The notes under the pieces: generated by a model | Databases searched by the model: none | What the model saw: the letters and a program-made list of their open reading frames with translations, nothing else | What the model was told of the DNA's origin: nothing | DNA from: an uncultured Clostridiaceae bacterium | GTDB lineage: Bacteria > Bacillota > Clostridia > TANB77 > CAG-508 | Direction of reading: 5' to 3' | DNA length: 48,195 nucleotides | Assembly (NCBI GenBank): GCA_946628065.1 | Contig: CAMOWC010000003.1 | Span: 99,670 to 147,864, forward strand | Shown: positions 1-9,210 of the stretch, in pieces | Position numbering within the stretch: position 1 is the stretch's first letter | Layout of the letters: each line of letters opens with the position of its first letter | Translations under genes and position numbers: made by a program

Positions 1-108
1 ATTATTTTTGTATTACATAAGAGATATTTCATTGTTTTTAAATGTTTTTTGATGTAAAATTATAAAAGACAATGGTATTTTTAAAGGTAAAAAAGGGAGG
101 AATAAAAA

Positions 109-1050
109 ATGGCAACAAACCCAATGCAAAGGAAAGCAAGAAATTCATTTTTATTAGGAATGCTTGTAATGTTATTAATTTCAGGTATTATAATAGGTGG
201 ACTTGCATTTTTGCTTATAACGGAGAAAAAAGAAAATGATAAAAAAGAAAAGAGCTTAGTAGAGGTATGCGTGCTAAATAAAGATATAAAATCTGGTAAC
301 AGTGTAAGCATAGAAGATTTAATGACTGAAACAAAAATAATAGGTGGGCAAGCAACAAGCTCATTAGTATCGGCAGATGCAATGTTCGTACCAGAAAATG
401 CAGCAACACAAGCAGATTTATTGTCGGCTGTTGCAAAGATAAACTTAAAATCAGGAACAATATTAACTACAGATATGATATCAAATGAAGAAAATACTGT
501 TTATGATGATACAAGACTTCAAGAATACAATATGCTTTCGCTACCAGTAAAATTAAACGTAGATGATTATATAGACATAAGATTAACATTGCCTAATGGA
601 CTTGAATACATAGTACTTTCAAAAAAGAGAGTCCTTGAGATAATGGAAAACACTATTTGGTTAAGATTATCACAAGATGAAATACTAACAATGAGCAATG
701 CAATTGTTGAAGCATACACAATTACAGGATCAAAACTTTCAGCTGACCTATATATAGAACCAGGATTGCAAAAAGCTGCAGTTCCAACGTATGCTGTAAG
801 CCAGGCTGTATTAAAATTAATTGAAAATGACCCTAATATTAGACAAGCAGCAAAAACAGAATTGTTTAATAGATATACACAAGCACAGGTAAACCAAAGA
901 CAAAATCAAATTAATAGTGTTCTAGAAGACTATGCAGGACAAGCACAAACAAACATTGAAACAAAATTTAAAGAAGAAGAGGAAACTAGAGCAAAATTAA
1001 GAGAAAAATACATAGAACAGCTAAATTCACCGACTACAGTTCAATATTAG
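109..1050 (+). CDS. SAF-domain (CpaB/RcpC-like) pilus assembly protein
   Basis: Predicted 313-aa membrane-anchored protein. Residues about 16-38 form one transmembrane helix after a short basic cytoplasmic N-terminus. Residues about 48-150 resemble a SAF domain (VCVLNKDIKSGNSVSIEDL), as in CpaB/RcpC, which sit in the periplasm or cell wall of Tad pilus machines. The C-terminus (about 270-313) is charged and probably coiled-coil. A GGGAGG ribosome binding site lies 8 nt before the ATG. It is the first gene of an operon that continues into ParA-like, CpaF-like and TadB/C-like genes, which supports the assignment. Family membership is by motif and context only. Confidence 0.7.
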   Translation: MATNPMQRKARNSFLLGMLVMLLISGIIIGGLAFLLITEKKENDKKEKSLVEVCVLNKDIKSGNSVSIEDLMTETKIIGGQATSSLVSADAMFVPENAATQADLLSAVAKINLKSGTILTTDMISNEENTVYDDTRLQEYNMLSLPVKLNVDDYIDIRLTLPNGLEYIVLSKKRVLEIMENTIWLRLSQDEILTMSNAIVEAYTITGSKLSADLYIEPGLQKAAVPTYAVSQAVLKLIENDPNIRQAAKTELFNRYTQAQVNQRQNQINSVLEDYAGQAQTNIETKFKEEEETRAKLREKYIEQLNSPTTVQY

Positions 1051-1069
1051 ATAAAATAGGAGGAAGCTA

Positions 1070-1768
1070 GTGAGAAAGATTGGATTTATTGGAGCTTTTG
1101 ATAAAACAGATATGCTTATCCAATTAGCAAAAATCCTAACAGAAGCAGGCAAAAGAACAATAATAATAGATGCAACTACAAACCAAAAAGCAAAATATGT
1201 TGTTCCTGTTATTAACCCTACAAGAACATATTTAACTGAATTTGAAGGGTTTGACGTTGCTGTTGGGTTTCAAGACTTCGAAGGAATGAAATACTATATT
1301 GGAATAGAAAAACAAGATGAACTAGAGTATGACATCGCTTTAATTGATATAGATAATAAAGAAATGTTCGACAACTTTGGACTAAAGGATGCATATTTAA
1401 ATTACTTTGTAACTTCATTTGACTTATTCTCACTAAAAAGAGGATTAGAAATCATTAGTGGATTTGATATGCAAATATTCCTAAAGAAGATTCTGTTTTC
1501 AAGAGAGATGTCAAGAGAAGAAGATGATTACTTAAATTTCATATCTAGGAATTACCCTATAGAATGGGATGAAGAAAAAATATACTTTCCACTTGAACTT
1601 GGAGACCAAAGTGCAATAATTGAAGGGCAGAGGACCTCAAAAGTTAAATTTAAAAATTTATCAGGACAGTATAAAGATGGACTTTTAACTGTATCAGAAC
1701 AGATTTTGGATGACGTAAATGCGGGTGATATAAAACGTATTATTCGTAACATAGAAAAAGGAGTATAG
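1070..1768 (+). CDS. Degenerate ParA/CpaE-like protein, first copy
   Basis: Predicted 232-aa soluble protein. The start is GTG, set by AGGAGG at 1058-1063. The N-terminus (MRKIGFIGAFDKTDMLIQLAKIL, residues 1-23 in outline) and the later strand ALIDIDN follow the ParA/MinD fold, but the P-loop position reads GAFDKTD and lacks the lysines of the deviant Walker A motif, so ATP hydrolysis is doubtful. CpaE-type proteins localise Tad pilus machinery. It lies 19 nt after the SAF gene and 2 nt before a second ParA-like gene, and may act as its non-catalytic partner. Function is inferred from fold and neighbours. Confidence 0.55.
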   Translation: MRKIGFIGAFDKTDMLIQLAKILTEAGKRTIIIDATTNQKAKYVVPVINPTRTYLTEFEGFDVAVGFQDFEGMKYYIGIEKQDELEYDIALIDIDNKEMFDNFGLKDAYLNYFVTSFDLFSLKRGLEIISGFDMQIFLKKILFSREMSREEDDYLNFISRNYPIEWDEEKIYFPLELGDQSAIIEGQRTSKVKFKNLSGQYKDGLLTVSEQILDDVNAGDIKRIIRNIEKGV

Positions 1769-1770
1769 AA

Positions 1771-2589
1771 ATGGCAATAATATCTTTTTGGAGTAATGGT
1801 AAAGAAGAGACAGCAAAAACACTTTCAGTTTCTGCTATTGCAACATATATGGCCATAGAACGCAACTTTAAAATTCTAGCATTATCTACAAACTATAATG
1901 ATAATACTCTTGAAAATTGCTACTGGGAGCAACAAGTGGCTGATGTGCGTAGACATGTTGTTGGCCTCGGCACTGGAATTGAGGAGCTAGCCAAAGCAAT
2001 AGTGAGCCATAAATCATCTCCTGAAGTAGTAACAAACTATACAAAGACAGTATTTAAAAATAGATTAGAAGTTTTGCCAAGCATAAAAACAATAAATTAT
2101 CAAGAATATGATTCGCTAAGGGCAGTTTATCCAGATATTTTAAGAACTGCAAACCAATATTATGATTTAATATTTGTTGACTTAAATAAAGGAATAGACA
2201 ATGCAAATATCAGAGAAGTGCTAGAAATGTCAGATCTTGTTGTTGTTAACTTAACACAACGATTAAGTATCATAAATGACTACATAGATTTAAAAATGTC
2301 TGACCCACTTTTTAGAAGAGGCAATATAATCACATTAATAGGCAGATATGATAAATTCTCTAAATACAACAGCAAAAATATAGCAAGATATCTTAAAGAA
2401 AAAAATGTATGCACAGTTCCATATAGCACATTGTTTTTTGAAGCGGCTAATGAAGGAAAGGTTGCAGATTTCTTCTTAAGATTTAGGAACGTAGATGAAA
2501 ACGATAGAAATGCAACATTTATTAACGAAGTGAAAAAAACAACAGAAAATATAATATATAGTTTACAAGAACAACAAATGAGAAAATAA
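1771..2589 (+). CDS. ParA/CpaE-like ATPase-type protein, second copy
   Basis: Predicted 272-aa cytoplasmic protein. The N-terminus MAIISFWSNGKEETAKT has a P-loop-like GKEETAKT at residues 10-17; this departs from the KGGxGKT signature but keeps the lysine-threonine end. Strand IFVDLNKG (about 135) and DLVVVNLTQRLSIIND (about 155) match Walker B and switch regions of MinD/ParA proteins. The ribosome binding site lies inside the end of the preceding gene, so the two are probably translationally coupled. It likely positions or regulates the CpaF-like motor encoded next. Confidence 0.55.
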   Translation: MAIISFWSNGKEETAKTLSVSAIATYMAIERNFKILALSTNYNDNTLENCYWEQQVADVRRHVVGLGTGIEELAKAIVSHKSSPEVVTNYTKTVFKNRLEVLPSIKTINYQEYDSLRAVYPDILRTANQYYDLIFVDLNKGIDNANIREVLEMSDLVVVNLTQRLSIINDYIDLKMSDPLFRRGNIITLIGRYDKFSKYNSKNIARYLKEKNVCTVPYSTLFFEAANEGKVADFFLRFRNVDENDRNATFINEVKKTTENIIYSLQEQQMRK

Positions 2590-2613
2590 ATTTAATGGAA
2601 GGAGCCTCATCTA

Positions 2614-4590
2614 ATGGAAATCACAAACGTATTACTAATGATTATAGTGCTAGTCTCGGCAGCAGTACTTGTTATATATTTCTTAAACAAAAGAAAAACA
2701 CAAGTAATAGACGATGAAGTAAAAGAAATAGACGACAAAACATTTACATTAGAGAAAATGACCGAATTTGTAAAAAGAAGATTAGACGAAATCACGAAAG
2801 TAAATTTATATGATATTGGCCTTTCTGAAGAGGAACTAAAAAGAAGAAAAAACAAAAAGTACGAACTAAAAAAAGCATTGAAAGGTTGTACATATGGGGA
2901 CGTAAACGACAAAAAATATGTTAAGGAAATTATCTATGACTTATTAGTAAAGGAATATGGCGTAAATGAAATAAACGTTTCTAAGGCAATACCTTTTGAT
3001 TTACCATCTTTATTAACTGCACAAGATAAATTTGATATATTAATCTATACATACAAAAAAGAATTCGGCTATGAAGCTCTTACGCAAATGATAAAAAAAT
3101 ACAATTTAGCTGTATTGAAATATGTAGCAGGGGAAACAAAACCTTCATATGTAATTACTTCTGATGAAATTAGTGATATATATGAAAAAGAAGCACTGTT
3201 ACTTAATTTCACAGATAAGGTTAACATAGTAGTTCAAAGAATATACCAACATTACAAGGGATATAGCAGTATAGATGAAGTTAGAGATATGAACATAGAC
3301 GGTGTATCTGGCGGTGTATCTGGATTACCTGAAAGCTTTTTAAGCCAAGTAGCACAGACAGATGGTGATTATTTAGGCCAAGTAATGGAACGCAAAGTAC
3401 CAAGAGCTTGTGACAGCATTTGGATATTCTTTCAAGGTAAATCAATACGTTTGGAATTCTTATCATTTGGAACAGAAAGCGAGCTAAAAAGGGTATGTCA
3501 GAATATTTATAAATACAACAATCCAGGACAATTATCAGATACAAATGGTTATAAAATCAATGAGATGAAGGATGGATCTCGTGTCGTTGTTGTAAGACCA
3601 AGTATGGCTGAAACATGGGCATTTTTTGTAAGAAAATTCGACGTAAAAAGAGCAACACTTGAACAGTTGATTACACTTCCTGGGGCAGACAAAGCAATTT
3701 CTCTTTTAAAATTCTTAGTAAAAGGAGCAAGAATAGTTGCAGTAACTGGTGAGCAGGGTTCTGGTAAAACAACTTTGCTTATGGCAATGATTGAAAACAT
3801 ATATGAAACAATGAACATAAGAGTTCAAGAAACTGCATTCGAGCTTCACTTAAGAAAAATATATCCAACAAGAAATATCCTTACATTCCGCGAGACCGAA
3901 ACAATTAGCGGACAAGAGGGATTGGATGTACAGAAAAAGACTGACGGTTCTGTAAACATCATCGGTGAGGTCGCAACAGACCCTGTTGCATCTTGGATGA
4001 TTCAGGCAGCACAGGTTGCATCAAAATTCACATTATTTACACACCATGCTAAAACATTTCCAAACTTAGTAACAGCACTTAGAAACTCAATGCTTCGTAC
4101 AGGTGTATTCTCAAATGAAAAAACGGCAGAGGAACAGGTTGTACAAGTACTGAACTTCAATGTGCATATGGTAAAAGACTTTAGAGGAAGAAGATATATT
4201 GAAAGAGTCACTGAATGTATACCTGTTGAATCTAAAAACGAATATACATTTGACCATAGAAAAGAAAAAACATTAGAAGGTAAACTTGATAAATTTATTG
4301 ATAATGCAACAAATTATTTTACAAAGATTACAGATCAAGAGTTATACCAATACAGAAATATAATGGAATTTGTTGATGGTGAATATGTACTTACAAATAA
4401 AATAACAGATTATAATATAAATGAAATGAGAAACAACATGGATGATACTGATGTTGAGGAATTTGATCGTTTCGTTGAGGAAAACTGGGGAAAAGTTAAT
4501 ATAAAGTCTAACAGAATAATAGAAGAAAAAAAAGAAACAAATGAAGAGGCGCAAAAGTCAAGAAGGGGAAGAAAACCTAAGACGCTTTAA
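2614..4590 (+). CDS. CpaF/TadA-type secretion ATPase with N-terminal membrane helix
   Basis: Predicted 658-aa ATPase that would power pilus assembly. Walker A is GEQGSGKTT at residues 379-387. The Walker B region NIIGEVATDPVASW follows at about 450, then FTLFTHHAKTFPNLVTALRNS (in outline) with the histidines typical of type II/IV secretion ATPases. The N-terminus carries a hydrophobic helix (residues about 4-24), unusual because CpaF proteins are normally soluble and peripheral. The tail after about 560 is charged and ends in a basic RRGRKPK stretch. A GGAAGGAG site precedes the ATG. Lies between the ParA-like pair and the TadB/C-like membrane platform. Confidence 0.85.
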   Translation: MEITNVLLMIIVLVSAAVLVIYFLNKRKTQVIDDEVKEIDDKTFTLEKMTEFVKRRLDEITKVNLYDIGLSEEELKRRKNKKYELKKALKGCTYGDVNDKKYVKEIIYDLLVKEYGVNEINVSKAIPFDLPSLLTAQDKFDILIYTYKKEFGYEALTQMIKKYNLAVLKYVAGETKPSYVITSDEISDIYEKEALLLNFTDKVNIVVQRIYQHYKGYSSIDEVRDMNIDGVSGGVSGLPESFLSQVAQTDGDYLGQVMERKVPRACDSIWIFFQGKSIRLEFLSFGTESELKRVCQNIYKYNNPGQLSDTNGYKINEMKDGSRVVVVRPSMAETWAFFVRKFDVKRATLEQLITLPGADKAISLLKFLVKGARIVAVTGEQGSGKTTLLMAMIENIYETMNIRVQETAFELHLRKIYPTRNILTFRETETISGQEGLDVQKKTDGSVNIIGEVATDPVASWMIQAAQVASKFTLFTHHAKTFPNLVTALRNSMLRTGVFSNEKTAEEQVVQVLNFNVHMVKDFRGRRYIERVTECIPVESKNEYTFDHRKEKTLEGKLDKFIDNATNYFTKITDQELYQYRNIMEFVDGEYVLTNKITDYNINEMRNNMDDTDVEEFDRFVEENWGKVNIKSNRIIEEKKETNEEAQKSRRGRKPKTL

Positions 4591-4614
4591 ACTTGCAGGA
4601 GGTGAGAAACCTAA

Positions 4615-6687
4615 ATGTCAGAACAAGCAATAATGTACATGATGCTTGTATCAGGAGGATTGTTCTTAGCAGTAATAGTTGCATACATGATACTTAATAA
4701 ACGTAACAATAAATCAGATGCAAAGTACATAAGACAACTAAGAGAAGGTACAAAAGAGAAAAGCTTTTCGATGGAAATGCTTTACCAAAAAATGTATGTA
4801 TATTTTGTAAAGATTCCTGGAATAAAAAGATACACAATGAAGCTTAGAAGAAGGCTTGAAATAATAAACATTGACGATGAATACCTTATACGAAAACAAT
4901 CAGCCAAAATTATGTTTTTCTCGCTACTATTGCTGATACCTGTTACAACACTGCTTATACTTGCAACAAAAGATGATTTGTTTTTACTATCTATATTAAT
5001 AGTATTCGAACTATTACTTATTGAAACAGTTATGGAAGGACTTGTAGATAAGGTAGACAATAAACTATTAAGACAACAAATTGACTTTTTTGCCGAGATG
5101 AGACACGCATATCATGAAACAAACATGGTTGAGGAAGCTATTTATGAAGTCGCACAAAATGATGAGCTTGAAGTTTCGAGGCAAGCAGAAAAAATATATG
5201 AAATATTAATTTCAGATGATCCAGAATCAGAACTTGAGAAATATTATGACATTGCACCAAACGCGTATTTAAAAGAATTTGCAGGGGTTTCATACCTAAC
5301 AAAAGAGTTTGGAGATAGAAAAATTGACAAAGGGTCTTTATATTTAAAAAATGTTAATAATATTACACAGGAAATGCAACTAGAAATATTAAAAAGAGAT
5401 AAGCTAGATTACGTATTTCAGAGTTTGTCAATAATTGCTGCACTACCAGTAGTATGTATACAACCTATAAAAAATTGGGCTTTATCACAGTTTTCATTTA
5501 CAGATAGTTTTTATAATGGAAAACTAGGCCTAATTGTACAAATACTAATAATAATGATTACTTTTGTATGCTATATACTAATAAGAAAATTGAAAGACAA
5601 TGGAACAAGTAAAAGCAATGTAAATACTGAGAATCCGTGGCAAAATAAAGTATACAAAAATATAATAGGTAAAAAAATAATTGATGTATTTCTACCTAAA
5701 AAAGGAACAAAAGAATACAGAAAAACAACAGAATTATTAAAACAATCAGCTTCAAAGCTTAAAATGGAATGGTTATATGTAAACAAAGTATGTATTACAA
5801 TTTTAGTCTTTATTGTTTCATTAACTTTGTTTAATCAAATGCATAAAATTGCAATTGATATGGTCTACACAGAACCAACAACTGACTTAGACATTATAGG
5901 TCAAATGTCAGATAGCAACAGAAAAAAGGGAATGGAAATTACTGAGCAAGACAATACATTCTTAGACAGATTTAAGGGAAAACCTAAAACTACTCTTTTA
6001 GAAATTAGAGCAGCTGTTCAACGTTCAGAATATTACGAAAAAGCAACAGACGAAGAAATTGATAAAGGGGCAAAGAGAATATATGACAAACTACAAATAG
6101 TAAATAGCGAGCAAATGCAATGGTTTGAATTGCTTATATCACTTGCATTTGCAGCTATTGGATATTATTCTCCGGGTTGGCTACTTATTTTCCAGAAAAA
6201 GATGAGACAATTAGAAATGGAAAACGAGGTAATGCAATTCCAAACAATAATTTTAATGCTTATGAAAATTGAAAGGGTAAATGTTGAAATTATATTAGAG
6301 TGGATAGAAAGGTATTCAAACATATTTAGGGAACCAATAACTAAATGTGTAAATAACTACGAAGCTGGTGCTTGGGAAGCTTTGGAAGAATTGAAAAATG
6401 ATGTATCATATTTGCAATTTGTAAGAATAGTTGAAAGCTTACAAGCAGCTGTAGAAAAAATACCAATTCAAGATGCTTTTGACGAGCTAGATACAGAAAG
6501 AGCATATTACCAAGATAAAAGGAAAGACTCTAATGAAAGACTAATTTCAAAAAAAGGATTAATTGGAAAAGCAATAGGATTTACTCCGATGGTAGTACTG
6601 TTTGTAGGATATTTAATTGTGCCATTGGTTGTAATTGGTATGCTTAGTATGACAAGTTCATTCTCAACGATGTCTGGAATGGTATAA
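4615..6687 (+). CDS. TadB/TadC-like inner-membrane platform protein, possible fusion
   Basis: Predicted 690-aa polytopic membrane protein. Hydrophobic segments lie near residues 5-27, 100-120, 123-145, 263-282, 305-322, 390-405, 503-527 and 655-681. The long soluble stretch at about 535-650 (EVMQFQTIILMLMKIERVN onward) resembles a T2SSF domain, and residues 150-260 may be a second one, so the protein looks like TadB and TadC joined in one chain. T2SSF proteins form the membrane platform turned by the CpaF motor. AGGAGGTGAG precedes the ATG. The fusion reading is inference; a structure prediction would settle it. Confidence 0.7.
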   Translation: MSEQAIMYMMLVSGGLFLAVIVAYMILNKRNNKSDAKYIRQLREGTKEKSFSMEMLYQKMYVYFVKIPGIKRYTMKLRRRLEIINIDDEYLIRKQSAKIMFFSLLLLIPVTTLLILATKDDLFLLSILIVFELLLIETVMEGLVDKVDNKLLRQQIDFFAEMRHAYHETNMVEEAIYEVAQNDELEVSRQAEKIYEILISDDPESELEKYYDIAPNAYLKEFAGVSYLTKEFGDRKIDKGSLYLKNVNNITQEMQLEILKRDKLDYVFQSLSIIAALPVVCIQPIKNWALSQFSFTDSFYNGKLGLIVQILIIMITFVCYILIRKLKDNGTSKSNVNTENPWQNKVYKNIIGKKIIDVFLPKKGTKEYRKTTELLKQSASKLKMEWLYVNKVCITILVFIVSLTLFNQMHKIAIDMVYTEPTTDLDIIGQMSDSNRKKGMEITEQDNTFLDRFKGKPKTTLLEIRAAVQRSEYYEKATDEEIDKGAKRIYDKLQIVNSEQMQWFELLISLAFAAIGYYSPGWLLIFQKKMRQLEMENEVMQFQTIILMLMKIERVNVEIILEWIERYSNIFREPITKCVNNYEAGAWEALEELKNDVSYLQFVRIVESLQAAVEKIPIQDAFDELDTERAYYQDKRKDSNERLISKKGLIGKAIGFTPMVVLFVGYLIVPLVVIGMLSMTSSFSTMSGMV

Positions 6688-6701
6688 TTGAGGAGGGAAA
6701 G

Positions 6702-7196
6702 ATGGAAAACGCATCAAAAGCATTGATAATGGCAGCTGGTGTATTCCTTGCAATGCTAGTACTTGGATCATTAATATTTATGTGGAGAACAGTAGGAGGA
6801 TATACTTCTGAAATAGAAGGGAAAAAAAAGACTGAACAAATTACTTCGTTTAATAAGCAATATGAAAGTTACCTTGGAAGAATACTTAGAGGCAATGATA
6901 TATCAAGTATTATAAATAGAACAAGAAACAACAATACAAAAGACACACCAAACAAAGTAGTATGGGAGTTTATATTATCAGATAGTGTAGAACTTGATAG
7001 TACTATAATTCTTCCAGCAGGTGTATATTCGGAAACACAAAATATTAATCATTACAATAATATGATTAAAGATCCTGTAAAAGCAGATGAATTTACACAA
7101 TTATATTTTGTATGTACTAAAATTGAATATAATTCTGAAACAGGATACGTAAATAAAATAACTTTTTTACAAAAAGGAATTAAACAAATTTCGTAG
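6702..7196 (+). CDS. Pilin-like one-helix protein 1 (MENASKAL family)
   Basis: Predicted 164-aa protein. It begins MENASKALIMAAGVFLAMLV, a hydrophobic helix (about residues 7-28) with no basic leader before it, followed by a soluble domain. The start of this N-terminus recurs in three neighbours (7219, 8212 and 8650). Position after the TadB/C-like gene, small size and N-terminal helix suggest a pilin or pseudopilin-type subunit, although no prepilin peptidase site is seen. GGAGGG precedes the ATG by 8 nt. I do not know an assigned function for this family. Confidence 0.65.
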   Translation: MENASKALIMAAGVFLAMLVLGSLIFMWRTVGGYTSEIEGKKKTEQITSFNKQYESYLGRILRGNDISSIINRTRNNNTKDTPNKVVWEFILSDSVELDSTIILPAGVYSETQNINHYNNMIKDPVKADEFTQLYFVCTKIEYNSETGYVNKITFLQKGIKQIS

Positions 7197-7218
7197 CTAA
7201 AAAACAAGGAGGAATAAC

Positions 7219-7653
7219 ATGGAGAATGCTTCAAAGGCATTGATAATGGCAGGTGGAGTCCTAGTTGCAGTTATGATTTTGACAATGGGGGTATATTTAT
7301 TTCAAGCTATTGGAAGCTTTTCCCAAACATATGACGAAAGGCTACAACAAGAAAACACAAATACTTTTAATAGCAAATTTGAACAATACATAAGAGAGAT
7401 AAATGCTCAAGAAATGGTAACTCTAATTAATCTTGCAATTCAAACAAATGAAGCAGATGCAACAAAAGAAATAAAAATATATATAGGTAATATCAATGCA
7501 CTTGCCAGCCTATATGGAGTAGATAGAATAAATAATCCAGAAGATTACCACCAAAAACTTATAGAAATAATGGAAAATGAAAAGAAATATAAGTTTGTTT
7601 CTATAGATTACGACCAAACAGGATGTGTAAGCACAATGAAATTTAAAGAATAA
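7219..7653 (+). CDS. Pilin-like one-helix protein 2 (MENASKAL family)
   Basis: Predicted 144-aa paralogue of the preceding gene. The first helix is nearly identical (MENASKALIMAGGVLVAVM), and both share a following NTFNSKFEQYIREI/TSFNKQYESYLGRI segment near residues 45-60. The C-terminal part reads YDQTGCVSTMKFKE, comparable to YNSETGYVNKITFLQ in copy 1, so the two soluble domains are homologous. GGAGG precedes the ATG. Likely an envelope-exposed subunit of the Tad-like machine; different sequences behind a shared helix suggest distinct minor subunits. Confidence 0.65.
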   Translation: MENASKALIMAGGVLVAVMILTMGVYLFQAIGSFSQTYDERLQQENTNTFNSKFEQYIREINAQEMVTLINLAIQTNEADATKEIKIYIGNINALASLYGVDRINNPEDYHQKLIEIMENEKKYKFVSIDYDQTGCVSTMKFKE

Positions 7654-7707
7654 AGAAAAAAATATTGCATAGTTTGTAAAAAAACTGTATAATAAAGGAG
7701 ATAAAAA

Positions 7708-8142
7708 TTGAAAAAAACGCTACTTGTTATTTTAGCATTATTTATCATTATTTTAGCAACACTTGCAATGCTTCTTATAAATGTGCGAAGCAACAACAAA
7801 ATGCTACAGCAAGAAAATGCAGAATATGAACATTACCTAGGAAAAGAAATTTACGGGACAGAGCTAGTCACACTTATAAACAAAGCAATAGACAACAACA
7901 AAAAATATGAAGTTGCAAAAGACAAAGATGGCTTTTATATAGAAAATGATACAAATAGTGTTTTAATAAGTATTCAATTTCAAAATTCAGAAGAAATATA
8001 CAAAATGGAAAAGATATTTAGTTTAGGAACAAATCAATTTATCGACTTATTTAACAATTGTATTTTTAAAAGCGAAGATATAAAATATCATAAGCAAACA
8101 GGAAAAATTGCATCAATTGTTTTTAAACAAGTAGTAGAATAA
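7708..8142 (+). CDS. Pilin-like one-helix protein 3, divergent N-terminus
   Basis: Predicted 144-aa protein starting at TTG, set by AAAGGAG upstream. It has an N-terminal helix (MKKTLLVILALFIIILATLA) with a basic start instead of the MENASKAL motif. The following domain keeps the family pattern: a YEHYLGKEIYGTELVTLINKAI segment and a C-terminal YHKQTGKIASIVFKQ strand comparable to copies 1 and 2. It could be a minor pilin or an assembly factor of the same fold. The 54-nt gap before it contains no clear promoter. Confidence 0.55.
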   Translation: MKKTLLVILALFIIILATLAMLLINVRSNNKMLQQENAEYEHYLGKEIYGTELVTLINKAIDNNKKYEVAKDKDGFYIENDTNSVLISIQFQNSEEIYKMEKIFSLGTNQFIDLFNNCIFKSEDIKYHKQTGKIASIVFKQVVE

Positions 8143-8211
8143 CAAAAGATTTTAATGTTTAGATTATAAAAATAATCTACTTAAATAAAAAATTCAAAGG
8201 AGGAAAAATTT

Positions 8212-8628
8212 ATGGAAAATGCATCAAAAGCATTAATCATAGCAGGAGCTGTTTTAATAGCTATTCTTTTAATTGCATTTGGTATGGTAATGATAAATGC
8301 AGCTCAAACACCAATTGATGAAGCTACAAGTGGAATAGGAGGACAAGGAGTTCAAGTTTTTAATAGACAATTTGATATATATGCAGGAGGAAGAGTAAGC
8401 GGATCTAACGTAAAATCATTATTGTCAGCTTTAAATACAAATAATACTACTTCATCTCACATAATTAATGTCACATTTACACCTAAAAGTGGAACAGGAA
8501 TTACTGCACAATCATCTGGCATAGCAGCACAAATACAAAATGTAATAAATACAAAAAGCTATTCAGTATCATTCCCAACCTATGATAATGATGGTTACAT
8601 AAGCGCTTGTGTAATCAAAGAACTATAG
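8212..8628 (+). CDS. Pilin-like one-helix protein 4 (MENASKAL family)
   Basis: Predicted 138-aa protein beginning MENASKALIIAGAVLIAILL, with one hydrophobic helix followed by a Gly/Ser/Thr-rich soluble part. Compared with copies 1 and 2 it is less charged and has FNRQFDIYAGGRVSGSNVKSLLSALN, then a strand-rich end (YDNDGYISACVIKEL). The low charge and Gly/Thr content make this the best candidate for the major subunit, though that is a guess. A strong AAAGGAGG site precedes the ATG. The same N-terminal octapeptide as copies 1 and 2 suggests a shared membrane or assembly signal. Confidence 0.6.
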   Translation: MENASKALIIAGAVLIAILLIAFGMVMINAAQTPIDEATSGIGGQGVQVFNRQFDIYAGGRVSGSNVKSLLSALNTNNTTSSHIINVTFTPKSGTGITAQSSGIAAQIQNVINTKSYSVSFPTYDNDGYISACVIKEL

Positions 8629-8649
8629 AATAAAGAAGGAGAATAACTT

Positions 8650-9190
8650 ATGGAGAATGCAGTAGATGCTCTTAAAATGGCGTTTGCAGCCTTCGTGTTT
8701 GTTATTGCTATTGTTTTAGCATTTACTGCGTTTTCACAAGCAAGAGAGGTTGCAGACATAGTTCTTTATACTAGTGATAGAACTAATTATGATGAGCAAA
8801 TTGAAGGAAATGCAGATGGGGATTTAAGAACTGTTGGAATAGAAACAGTAATATCTTCTGTAAAAAGATACCGTATTGAAAATGAGGATTATAGTGTTGT
8901 AATTAAAGACAAGAATGGCGACATAATGCTAAAATTTGACTTAACAGAAGATTCAGATAGCGGTATTCCACAAGATGAACAAATAGAAAAACTAATGAAT
9001 GGGTTAGCAAAGCTTCAAAGCCTTAGCGATAGCGCATCAGGCAATGAACTAAGATTTACAGAAAGCTTTAGCACATCAAGAATTAAACGGAACCGTATGG
9101 GCATTAAATGATGTGAATTATGATACAATGACTACTAACTCAAAAAATACAGAAATAAAAGTTGAAATTACATACCAACTAATCAATTAA
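8650..9190 (+). CDS. Pilin-like protein 5, read through a CGGA +1 recoding site
   Basis: Begins MENAVDALKMAFAAFVFVIA with one N-terminal helix. The zero frame stops at 9111 after an unusual basic end. At 9088-9090 there is an in-frame CGG followed by A; skipping the C at 9088 opens the +1 frame through the ending GTVWALNDVN...KVEITYQLIN to a TAA at 9188-9190, 21 nt before the next gene. The merged protein is about 179 aa and ends in a strand-rich segment like its neighbours. The zero-frame end leaves a 99-nt gap in a tightly packed operon, which also favours the extended reading. Either a recoded gene or a one-base insertion. Confidence 0.6.
9088..9091 (+). promoter_or_regulatory. CGGA recoding site 1 (AAA CGG A to AAA GGA)
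   Basis: In the zero frame this is AAA CGG AAC ending at TGA 9109-9111. Reading CGGA as one Gly codon gives Ile-Lys-Gly-Thr-Val-Trp and continues open to 9190. It is one of three in-frame CGG codons seen in the AT-rich genes of this window, all followed by A and all at frame breaks. Confidence 0.6.
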
Positions 9191-9210
9191 AATTTAAGGA
9201 GGAAACTTAA

